A stretch of DNA of 6,251 bases from Thermoplasmata archaeon. Lineage in GTDB: Archaea; Thermoplasmatota; E2; DHVEG-1. Of the stretch, positions 1 through 5,628 are shown one piece after another; position 1 is the first letter of the stretch, and every line of letters starts with the position of its first letter. A model generated the notes under the pieces. The model made no database searches. It was not told the origin of the DNA and saw nothing but the letters and a program-made list of their open reading frames with translations. Where the stretch lies: the NCBI GenBank assembly GCA_003649715.1, contig QMSS01000084.1:1-6251 (forward strand), given 5' to 3'. Both the position numbers and the translations under genes were made by a program.

Positions 1-267
1 AGTGGTGACCGAACAGATATTATCCTTGCATCAATAGAACATGACACATCCTGTTTACTCCTAACAAACAATATTCTTCCACCATCGAACATTATTGAGA
101 AAGCCAATCAAAACAGGGTGCCACTTCTCTTGGTGCCGTGGGACACATATACTGCAGCCAAACGCGTTGAGGGTATAAAAGCACTCCTTAACGAGAGGGA
201 TCTAAAAAAACTGGAGCTTGTTGAAAACTTACTGAAGGAGCATATTGATATGTCTTTCGTAGAGTAG
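1..267 (+). CDS. C-terminal end of a Pta/BioD-like protein with a DRTGG domain (partial)
   Basis: The frame is open from base 1 and ends at TAG 265-267, leaving 88 residues; the 5' part lies outside the window. It opens with SGDRTDIILASI, continues through a hydrophobic CLLLTNNILPP stretch and then VPLLLVPWDTYTAAKRVEGI. This order (GDR-x-D, a hydrophobic strand followed by 'LT..', then a 'VP..-V..DT' strand) matches the DRTGG domain found between the BioD-like P-loop half and the acyltransferase half of long phosphotransacetylases, and at the end of stand-alone archaeal and bacterial 'BioD-like Pta family' proteins. Because the protein ends shortly after the domain, the stand-alone form is more likely than a full Pta. 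The family is soluble and probably regulatory or nucleotide-binding; its substrate is unknown. It is unrelated in function to the glycan genes to the right and probably marks the edge of the ordinary chromosome. Confidence 0.75.
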   Translation, partial: SGDRTDIILASIEHDTSCLLLTNNILPPSNIIEKANQNRVPLLLVPWDTYTAAKRVEGIKALLNERDLKKLELVENLLKEHIDMSFVE

Positions 268-269
268 CA

Positions 270-275
270 TTTTTT
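270..275 (+). terminator. Oligo-T terminator after the DRTGG gene
   Basis: A run of six T starts three bases after the stop codon at 265-267. Plain T runs without a stable stem are the usual intrinsic terminator of archaeal RNA polymerase. Just downstream, CCCCAT (280-285) can pair with ATGGGG (305-310) across a 19-nt loop, extended by ACA/TGT around a bulge, but no T run follows that hairpin. Confidence 0.4.
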
Positions 276-392
276 ACATCCCCATCCCATTGGTAGAGGA
301 GTATATGGGGTGTTAAAAGCCTTACTACGCTGTAATGTCAAGTATCATCTTTATTGAAAGAGATTTAATTTGAATTTTATCTCTTCATATCA

Positions 393-406
393 CATCACAT
401 GTGATG
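393..406. repeat. 14-bp perfect palindrome
   Basis: CATCACATGTGATG equals its own reverse complement. It sits about 20-30 bases downstream of an AT-rich possible promoter (AGATTTAATTTGAATTTTAT, 361-380), where an archaeal repressor could act, and the last bases include the ATG at 404. An immediately adjacent imperfect stem pairs 406-412 with 416-422 around a 3-base loop with one A-C mismatch. The palindrome is directly visible; a role as operator is inference. Confidence 0.45.
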
Positions 407-442
407 GGAGGTATGACCCCCCGAAAAATGTTACCGATGTGA
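404..442 (+). pseudogene. 12-codon fragment resembling the start of archaeal NAC
   Basis: ATG 404 opens a frame that reads MGGMTPRKMLPM and stops at TGA 440-442. Archaeal nascent-polypeptide-associated complex (alpha-NAC) proteins characteristically begin with a short G/M-rich stretch followed by N/D-P-R-x-M/L-K-K-M-M. The G-G-M-x-P-R-K-M here fits that pattern for eight to nine residues, and nothing NAC-like follows in any frame. It could be the remaining 5' tip of a NAC gene whose body was lost when the DNA to the right arrived, or a chance match. The match is short and made from memory, so confidence is low. Confidence 0.25.
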
Positions 443-534
443 GTTTACTTTAACACTAACCAAAATTTTTTTAATAAAAAGAGAAGACAAAAAACAAAGA
501 ATCAAGAGGGATGATGCAATTTTTTTTACAAAAA

Positions 535-544
535 TTTTATTTAA
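535..544 (+). promoter_or_regulatory. Possible TATA box for the first sulfotransferase
   Basis: TTTTATTTAA preceded by an A-rich stretch lies 47-56 bases before the ATG at 591. Archaeal transcription usually begins about 25 bases after the box centre, which would give a leader of roughly 25 bases. The surroundings are so AT-rich that other positions could serve as well. Confidence 0.25.
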
Positions 545-590
545 CAAATCACGGTTTTCATCCCAAAAAAACAGATGAGACCAGATCTCC

Positions 591-1418
591 ATGGAAAAAC
601 CACCTATTTTTATCATAGGATGTCCCCGATCAGGAACAACACTAGTACGTGTGATACTTGATTCTCATCCCAACATATGCTGCGGACCGGAAACCCATAT
701 GTTCAGAGACATAGAAAAATTTAGAAAAAACATACTCCACCGTTGGAACATGCTTCAACCATATGGTGTTGACAAAAAAGCTATAAACCAAAAACTAAAG
801 GAGTTTTTCCTTCTCTTCACTGAAAACTACGTGAGTACAAAGAAAAAGAAAAGATGGGCTGAGAAAACACCAGATCACATATTTTATGTAGACCTAATAG
901 ATGAACTGTTTCCAGACTGTCAGTTTATCAATGTAATCCGAGATGGAAGAGATGTGGTCTGCTCATACAAAGAAAGATGGGGCAGAAAAACCTTTTTTAA
1001 TGCAATAAAAACATGGAATAAAACCATCAACCTAACACTTATATATAGAAAAAAATTTGATAAAAAAAGATACATGGAGATACGATATGAAGATCTCATA
1101 TCTAACCCTGAGATGGAAACAAGAAAGATGATGAAGTTTATAGGAGAGGAATGGACTCCTGTTCTTCTCGAGCATCATAAGATAGAACATGATTTCTGGT
1201 TCAAACAACACGGCAAAACACAGGGTCACACCTCTCATGACAGCAGAGAGAAACATCCTATGAGACATACTCCTAGTCAACCAATTTTTTCCTCAAGTGT
1301 CGGAAGATGGAAGAAAAAACTCAATCTCATAGAAAAAATATTGGTAAACATTTTACTACGGGAAAACCTCATAAAAATGGGGTATATGGACAAAAAAAGA
1401 GAAAGAATCAAGGGTTGA
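591..1418 (+). CDS. Sulfotransferase (Sulfotransfer_3 type, TPST-like motifs)
   Basis: A 275-residue protein predicted to move the sulfuryl group from PAPS to an acceptor, most likely a glycan, lipid or protein hydroxyl. Residues 6-18 (IFIIGCPRSGTTL) form the 5'-phosphosulfate-binding loop. CGPETH (31-36) follows directly, with E34 where tyrosylprotein sulfotransferases keep their catalytic glutamate (GEETR). RWAEKTP (88-94) is the conserved W-x-x-K-T-P of the family. INVIRDGRDVVCS (113-125) is the 3'-phosphate-binding region with R117 and S125, then RYEDL (165-169), a C-terminal SVGRW (236-240) and a closing MGY. No signal peptide or membrane segment is evident, so it is probably cytosolic. 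ATG 591 is the only start, since an in-frame TGA lies at 576-578; the ribosome site is weak (GATGAG, 574-579). It stands alone and faces the next gene tail to tail. The acceptor cannot be read from sequence. Confidence 0.9.
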   Translation: MEKPPIFIIGCPRSGTTLVRVILDSHPNICCGPETHMFRDIEKFRKNILHRWNMLQPYGVDKKAINQKLKEFFLLFTENYVSTKKKKRWAEKTPDHIFYVDLIDELFPDCQFINVIRDGRDVVCSYKERWGRKTFFNAIKTWNKTINLTLIYRKKFDKKRYMEIRYEDLISNPEMETRKMMKFIGEEWTPVLLEHHKIEHDFWFKQHGKTQGHTSHDSREKHPMRHTPSQPIFSSSVGRWKKKLNLIEKILVNILLRENLIKMGYMDKKRERIKG

Positions 1419-1438
1419 GAAAATAGATTGAGAAAATA
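1415..1438. repeat. Two tandem copies of an 11-bp unit across the stop codon
   Basis: TTGAGAAAATA occurs at 1415-1425 and again at 1428-1438, a 13-base period. The first copy contains the sulfotransferase stop codon TGA (1416-1418). Probably a slippage duplication in A-rich DNA. Confidence 0.5.
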
Positions 1439-1445
1439 AAAAAAA
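1438..1445 (-). terminator. Oligo-T terminator for the minus-strand sulfotransferase
   Basis: Eight A on the plus strand read as T8 on the minus strand, about 87 bases past that gene's stop at 1532. It lies in the tail-to-tail gap shared by both sulfotransferases. Confidence 0.35.
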
Positions 1446-1471
1446 TCATTGAACAGCATCTTTCTTACTGA

Positions 1472-1503
1472 TTTTTTTATTATCATAAATCAACATTTTT
1501 TTT
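1472..1503 (+). terminator. Two oligo-T tracts ending the plus-strand sulfotransferase
   Basis: T7 at 1472-1478 and T8 at 1496-1503 lie 54 and 78 bases after the stop at 1416-1418. No stable GC stem precedes them, which fits an archaeal T-tract terminator better than a bacterial hairpin one. Confidence 0.4.
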
Positions 1504-1531
1504 ATCAACATCTCATCTGTGCATAGTTTTC

Positions 1532-2500
1532 TCATATATATCCGCAGTAGGATAGATATGAACCTGTTTTTTTAAGAATATAGTTCTTTATCATTTTTGT
1601 TTCTCTTAAAAAAATGGTTTTTCTTGGGCTGATAAATCCACTGTAATCCCTACTTTGTTGTGGATTTGTGTCTAAGAAACTTGTTATTCCATTTATTATT
1701 TTGTTTGTCTCTCTGCAGAGGTCTTCATATCTAATATTGATATAATCCTCTTCTTTGAGATGTTCAATGTCTTTCAGGAAATAGTTTATGTTTTTTATCA
1801 TTTTTCTAACTGCTGTGAATAGTCTTAAAGGTAGATAGTGTGAGTATAGAATTCTGTGGTAGTAGAGTAGTATTTTGTTGTCATAAACCTTTTTATATCC
1901 TGGTGAAAGTAGGGTCATGTAATGGTTTTTTTTCTTGAGAAGTTTTCTCATTGCGTTTAGCTGAGAGTTAAGTGTGTTCAATGGATGTCTATGTATGAAT
2001 ATGAACTTGGAGTTTGGAAATTTTTTTTTGATAAACAAAAAGTTGGTGAAGTCGTATGGATTTTTAAGTAGAATTGGTTTGTTTTTGTCTGATATGTACT
2101 GTATTTTTTTACATAGTTCTATGAAAACTGGTAGGTTTTTGTTGTTCAGCTCTGATCTTTTGTCTTTTTTTGCTAGTAGAAAGCCATATTCTTCGGGCAT
2201 ATCTGGTGTTATGTGTAGTTGGTCTATTTCACGTGTGGTCTGAGATTGTTTTTTGAAAAATTTTTTCAGATCATTTTTCGCTTTTTCCTCTAAATCATTT
2301 ATGTAGTTGTGTAGCAGCTGATCGTATCTGATTAGATGATATGCTGTTACAATGTTGAATGACTGTGTTGCTGACAGTATTTTGTAGAGTATGCTTGTAC
2401 CTGATCTATGTAGGCCTAGTATGAAAATCGGCTGGAATTTTATGTGTTTGATTTTGTCTAGATATTTATAATCTAAGTTTTCTGTGATAGGTTGTGTCAT
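1532..2500 (-). CDS. Second sulfotransferase, divergent from the first
   Basis: A 322-residue protein counted from the ATG at 2498-2500. PIFILGLHRSGTS (24-36) is the PAPS-binding loop. PEEYGF (102-107) may supply acidic residues near the active site. LLKNP (144-148) parallels the family's K-x-P strand, and IFIHRHPLNTLNS (167-179) is the 3'-phosphate region with R171 and S179. RYEDL (257-261) and a terminal CGYI complete the usual order. It shares this architecture with the gene at 591 but little else, so the two probably have different acceptors and are not a recent duplication. The frame also extends upstream to a TTG at 2552-2554, adding 18 mostly Lys/Asn/Asp residues; a stop lies three codons before that TTG. 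I prefer the ATG because the extension looks like translated A-rich leader and no ribosome site supports the TTG. No membrane segment is evident; it is likely cytosolic. Confidence 0.85.
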   Translation of the reverse strand: MTQPITENLDYKYLDKIKHIKFQPIFILGLHRSGTSILYKILSATQSFNIVTAYHLIRYDQLLHNYINDLEEKAKNDLKKFFKKQSQTTREIDQLHITPDMPEEYGFLLAKKDKRSELNNKNLPVFIELCKKIQYISDKNKPILLKNPYDFTNFLFIKKKFPNSKFIFIHRHPLNTLNSQLNAMRKLLKKKNHYMTLLSPGYKKVYDNKILLYYHRILYSHYLPLRLFTAVRKMIKNINYFLKDIEHLKEEDYINIRYEDLCRETNKIINGITSFLDTNPQQSRDYSGFISPRKTIFLRETKMIKNYILKKTGSYLSYCGYI

Positions 2501-2584
2501 GTTTTTTCCATTTTTACTATCTCTTTTTTTCCTTATGTTTTTTTTGTCATCCAATTTTTTTTAGTGTAAGGTTTTTTTAGAAAA

Positions 2585-2596
2585 ATCCTATATGGG
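2585..2596. promoter_or_regulatory. TATA-like element in the divergent gap
   Basis: TCCTATATGGGA is nearly symmetrical and sits between two genes read away from each other. On the minus strand it is about 90 bases before ATG 2500 and about 35 bases before the TTG at 2554. On the plus strand it precedes ATG 2718 by about 125 bases. It might serve both directions. No experiment-like evidence is available from sequence, and the gap (2555-2717) shows nothing else I recognise. Confidence 0.25.
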
Positions 2597-2680
2597 ACAT
2601 AGTTGATTACATGGGAAGTTGTATTTGAGAACCAGAGCTACTTGGATCTTGTTTCCCCCATCTTTGGTTTGGTCTCTTCA

Positions 2681-2688
2681 TGTAAAAT
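2681..2688 (+). promoter_or_regulatory. Possible TATA box close to the AlkP-family gene
   Basis: TGTAAAAT lies 30-37 bases before ATG 2718. Transcription starting about 25 bases past its centre would give an almost leaderless mRNA, which would explain the lack of a well-placed Shine-Dalgarno site before this gene (AAGGA at 2701-2705 is 12 bases away). Confidence 0.25.
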
Positions 2689-2717
2689 GAGAATGGTTTG
2701 AAGGAATTTGGGTTTAT

Positions 2718-4373
2718 ATGTCACGTGTTGTGATTGTTGGCATTGATGGCATGACGCCTGAGCTTGTTGAGAGATGGATGGATGAGGGATATCTCCCATG
2801 TTTTCAGAGTTTTCGCAGGAGAGGAGTATGGGGTTGGCTTGCTTCGACAAATCCTCCCTTTAGCGCACCTGCATGGACATCTATTGTAACTGGCTGCGAT
2901 CCTGGTAGACATGGTGTTTATGGTTTTGAAAGAACTGATACCCTGGAGCAGCATCTTATTAGTTCTAGATATAGACGTGTTCCTGCTATTTGGAATTTTT
3001 TGACAGATATTGGTCTTAGAAGTATTGTTGTGAATGTCCCTGGTACGTATCCACCTGAGAGGATAAATGGTGTTATGATAACTGGTTTGTTAACTCCATC
3101 TTCTAACTCTGATTTCACCTATCCCCGAAATATTAGGGATCGTTTGAGATCAGAGGATCTAGGTGAGTATGAATTGGAACAGTTATGGGTAGATGATTTC
3201 TCGCGTTCATATATGATAAGGCATGATCCAAATAGGTTGTTGAGTAGAATAATCAGGAGTATGAGCTCTCATGCTCGGGTTACATTGAATCTCATGAAAC
3301 AGTTTAACTGGGATTTTACTATGGTTGTTTTACGTGAGCTTGATACAGCTCAGCATTTCTTTTTCAACAGAAAAGATCTGTTGCTTTCATGTTATGAGAA
3401 AGTAGATGAGATCGTAGATGAGATGTTAAGTAGTTTTCCAGATGCTGTTTTTTTCATCGTCTCTGATCATGGTTTCGAGGAGATCAAAAAGATTTTGTAC
3501 CCAGATAATGTTTTATACAACGCTGGTTTTCTAAAACCAGTTCATCCTCCGTATCGTAACCCCCTCTCATTGCTCTTTTCAATACTTTTTAATATGCATA
3601 TACATGGTAGACTTGGAGTTCTGCTAAACGAGATACTGAGTAGATCAGATTTTGCAAGAAAAATATTTTTTTCTGGTTCCTCTAAGTCCCGACTTATTGA
3701 TTTTTCAAAAACCATGGCTTTTTCTACAGCAGATGGAAGAGGTATCAGGATATGTAGTAGAGACAAGTACCACATGGGAATTGTAGATCCTGATGTATAT
3801 GAGAAAACCTGTTTGGAGATAATTAGACTGTTTAAAGATGTGAGAGATCCTATCAGCGACGAGGAGGTTGTAGATGATGTGCTTCGATGTGATCAGGTAT
3901 ATGGTAAGGATGCATGGCATCCACCAGATCTCATACTACGTTTAAAGAGGGGTGTTACCGCAATGGAATGGCTTCGGTCATCAGATTCATTAAATGGGTA
4001 TTCTGAGTTTATCAACAGAAGTCTTCCACCTGTTTTTTACAATGATCCTGCTGGGCGCTCAGGTGATCATGCACCCTTTGGAGTGTTTTTTGGACAGGGT
4101 AAAGGCATCAGATCAGGATATGAGATCAGAAACATAGGTGTTGAGGATGTTCTGCCATTGGTTTTTGCGGCATTAGGTCTTCCATTGCCAGAAAATATTG
4201 ATGGCAGGCTGCATGAGGATGTTTTTGTGGAAAAACCCAGGGTGACAAGGATAGATTGGAGCCAGTATGTTTCTAGTAAAAAAGTCTTACTGGATGCCGA
4301 GAAAGAGAAGATACTGGATCTTAGAAAAAAGATTAATTTGAATGGAGAGAAATATCAGTACAACAAAGGGTAA
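2718..4373 (+). CDS. Alkaline-phosphatase-superfamily phosphohydrolase/phosphodiesterase
   Basis: A 551-residue enzyme of the AlkP superfamily, close in style to the group annotated as predicted AlkP phosphohydrolase/phosphomutase (type I phosphodiesterase/nucleotide pyrophosphatase fold). The whole two-metal site can be followed: D10 in VGIDG; T54 as nucleophile in APAWTS, within the family's P-x-W-T-S-x-x-TG-x-x-PG-x-HG block (50-66); D209 and H213 in ELDTAQH; D250-H251 in VSDHGF; and H451 in GDHAPFG. A threonine nucleophile without the CxPSR sulfatase signature points to phosphate esters or phosphodiesters over sulfate esters. There is no signal peptide or membrane segment, so it is probably cytosolic. 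ATG 2718 is the only start after the in-frame TGA at 2688-2690. Its codons favour T and G in third position, unlike the other genes here. The substrate is unknown; sugar-phosphate, nucleotide-sugar or polyprenyl-linked compounds fit the neighbours. Confidence 0.88.
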   Translation: MSRVVIVGIDGMTPELVERWMDEGYLPCFQSFRRRGVWGWLASTNPPFSAPAWTSIVTGCDPGRHGVYGFERTDTLEQHLISSRYRRVPAIWNFLTDIGLRSIVVNVPGTYPPERINGVMITGLLTPSSNSDFTYPRNIRDRLRSEDLGEYELEQLWVDDFSRSYMIRHDPNRLLSRIIRSMSSHARVTLNLMKQFNWDFTMVVLRELDTAQHFFFNRKDLLLSCYEKVDEIVDEMLSSFPDAVFFIVSDHGFEEIKKILYPDNVLYNAGFLKPVHPPYRNPLSLLFSILFNMHIHGRLGVLLNEILSRSDFARKIFFSGSSKSRLIDFSKTMAFSTADGRGIRICSRDKYHMGIVDPDVYEKTCLEIIRLFKDVRDPISDEEVVDDVLRCDQVYGKDAWHPPDLILRLKRGVTAMEWLRSSDSLNGYSEFINRSLPPVFYNDPAGRSGDHAPFGVFFGQGKGIRSGYEIRNIGVEDVLPLVFAALGLPLPENIDGRLHEDVFVEKPRVTRIDWSQYVSSKKVLLDAEKEKILDLRKKINLNGEKYQYNKG

Positions 4374-4393
4374 GTAAAATTCCCTTATTGTGT

Positions 4394-4399
4394 AAAAAA
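4394..4399 (-). terminator. Short oligo-T tract after the glycosyltransferase operon
   Basis: Six A on the plus strand read as T6 on the minus strand, 10 bases past the stop at 4410-4412. It is in the 36-base tail-to-tail gap with the AlkP-family gene. Confidence 0.35.
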
Positions 4400-4403
4400 T
4401 AGG

Positions 4404-4411
4404 TTTTTTTT
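4404..4411 (+). terminator. Oligo-T tract after the AlkP-family gene
   Basis: T8 begins 30 bases after the TAA at 4371-4373 and overlaps the last bases of the opposing glycosyltransferase gene, so transcripts from the two sides would run into each other's ends. Confidence 0.4.
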
Positions 4412-5618
4412 ATGTTGTTGTTTTGAACCAGGTTAGAATATTTTTTTCGAAGTATTGTTGCATCTTTTGTAAGGAAAATTTTTTTGAGTTTTTTAACGCC
4501 TCTTCTTTTAGCAGCTTTAGCTTTTGTGGGTTGGTGATCAGATCTTCTAATATATGTGTGAGTTCTTCTAGGCTATTGTATGTTAGTGTGGATGTTTTTA
4601 GTTCAGATATCATGTTGAACTCCGCTGGAACAATTATTGGTCTGGCATATCTAACTGCATTGTATACTATGCCGCTTCCTACAGTTATGCCATATGTTTC
4701 AGTTATCTCGTTGTCTGCACGTGTTTTGATTCGTATCGGTGCCAGTATGATGTCGCTTTTCATGAGCGTTTCATCAAAAATCTTGTCTGGGATAAAATGT
4801 TTGTACAGAGTTATGCTGTGTCCTTTTTCTCTTATCTTTTTGAACTCTTCCTGTATTTTTTTTCCATATCTGCCGATTGGCATTCCTAGTATATGTAGCT
4901 CAAGTTTTTTGTCGTATCTTCTGAATAGTTTTTCAAAAACCATAGGTATGCCGTCGAGATTTTTCCTGTGTCTCTGTATGAGACCTGGTATTACTATGCA
5001 TAGTTTTTTGTCGCCATAATATGTTGTTTTTTTATGTAGGCTGCCGCTGCTGTTGTTTTCGTATATACTGGTGGGTAGTGTGAATATCTCCCGGTTGTAA
5101 CCAGTTTTTTTGATGTAGTCTTTAAGTGGTGGGTATATGACGTTTATGGCATCGAATTTTGGGAGAATGAATTTGCTTATCAGGGCGCTGCTAAGGTTTG
5201 TGTCGATGGTTCTTATCATGTTTTTTATGTTCAGCACCAGATGAGGTTTGAACCATGCGTTTGCATGATGTATGGTCAATATTTTTTTGGATTTGGGGTT
5301 GAATCCCAGGTAGTTGATGAGGTCTAAGGTGGTTTCATGTATTGTGTTGACGAATAGCAGATCGATTTTTTGGTTGCATATTTGTTGTACACGTCTGAGA
5401 TACGAATAGTTGCTTTCCCATTTGTTTTTAAGTACAAGATCAAAATAATGTTGTTTTTTATTTTCTAGATATGCTTCTAGTCTTTGAAACAGTTTTTTTG
5501 TAGTGAAAATTGTGATGTTTGTGTTTTTTGTTTTACATATTTTGCTGAATGTGTATAGGATAGGTATGTGTCGTTGTATCTCGAGTATTCCTATCTCTAT
5601 TTTTTTATTATCATTCAT
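4410..5618 (-). CDS. GT-B fold glycosyltransferase
   Basis: A 402-residue protein counted from ATG 5616-5618, the usual size for a GT-B enzyme that moves a sugar from an activated donor to an acceptor. The N-terminal Rossmann half opens with KIEIGILEI and contains DLLFVNTIHET (86-96) and ILTIHHANAW (113-122). The C-terminal half starts at LCIVIPGLIQRHRKNLDG (206-223), a typical 'P-G-x-x-x-x-R-K-N' loop. It carries the donor-side segment TETYGITVGSGIVYNAVRYA (306-325) followed by RPIIVP. The exact GT family is not clear: it is GT4-like in outline, without a strict E-x7-E. The frame also runs up to a GTG at 5664-5666 that would overlap the upstream gene by 38 bases. I prefer the ATG, which follows the neighbour's stop by 10 bases and has AGGAG (5633-5637 on the minus strand) inside that gene's end, as in a coupled operon. 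Confidence 0.8.
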   Translation of the reverse strand: MNDNKKIEIGILEIQRHIPILYTFSKICKTKNTNITIFTTKKLFQRLEAYLENKKQHYFDLVLKNKWESNYSYLRRVQQICNQKIDLLFVNTIHETTLDLINYLGFNPKSKKILTIHHANAWFKPHLVLNIKNMIRTIDTNLSSALISKFILPKFDAINVIYPPLKDYIKKTGYNREIFTLPTSIYENNSSGSLHKKTTYYGDKKLCIVIPGLIQRHRKNLDGIPMVFEKLFRRYDKKLELHILGMPIGRYGKKIQEEFKKIREKGHSITLYKHFIPDKIFDETLMKSDIILAPIRIKTRADNEITETYGITVGSGIVYNAVRYARPIIVPAEFNMISELKTSTLTYNSLEELTHILEDLITNPQKLKLLKEEALKNSKKFSLQKMQQYFEKNILTWFKTTT

Positions 5619-5628
5619 GTTTTTGATT

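Larger units (their letters stand above)
268..590. other. 323-base gap with no intact gene
   Basis: No intact open frame here looks like a protein on either strand. Reading frames on the minus strand are A/T-driven and their translations resemble no family. The stretch holds a T6 terminator (270-275), a weak hairpin (280-310), an AT-rich possible promoter around 357-380, a 14-bp palindrome (393-406), a G-rich/C-rich stem (406-422), a 12-codon frame resembling the NAC start (404-442), a T8 run (520-527) and a TATA-like segment upstream of the sulfotransferase (535-544). From about 445 the sequence becomes very A- and T-rich. Confidence 0.6.

Noticed and set aside
417..578. Plus-strand open frame after the NAC-like fragment, considered as its frameshifted continuation
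   Set aside because: It has no start codon, and its product resembles neither NAC nor a sulfotransferase.
431..616. Minus-strand open frame of about 61 codons upstream of the first sulfotransferase
   Set aside because: It overlaps the sulfotransferase start, has a low-complexity Phe/Leu/Ile/Lys product and resembles no family; it comes from A-rich DNA read backwards.
2552..2554. TTG as the start of the second sulfotransferase
   Set aside because: It has no ribosome site, and the added 18 residues look like translated A-rich leader. It cannot be fully excluded.
4423..5019. Plus-strand open frame of about 198 codons opposite the GT-B gene
   Set aside because: It is the antisense of a well-supported glycosyltransferase; its Ser/Phe/Leu-rich product reflects the complementary codons.
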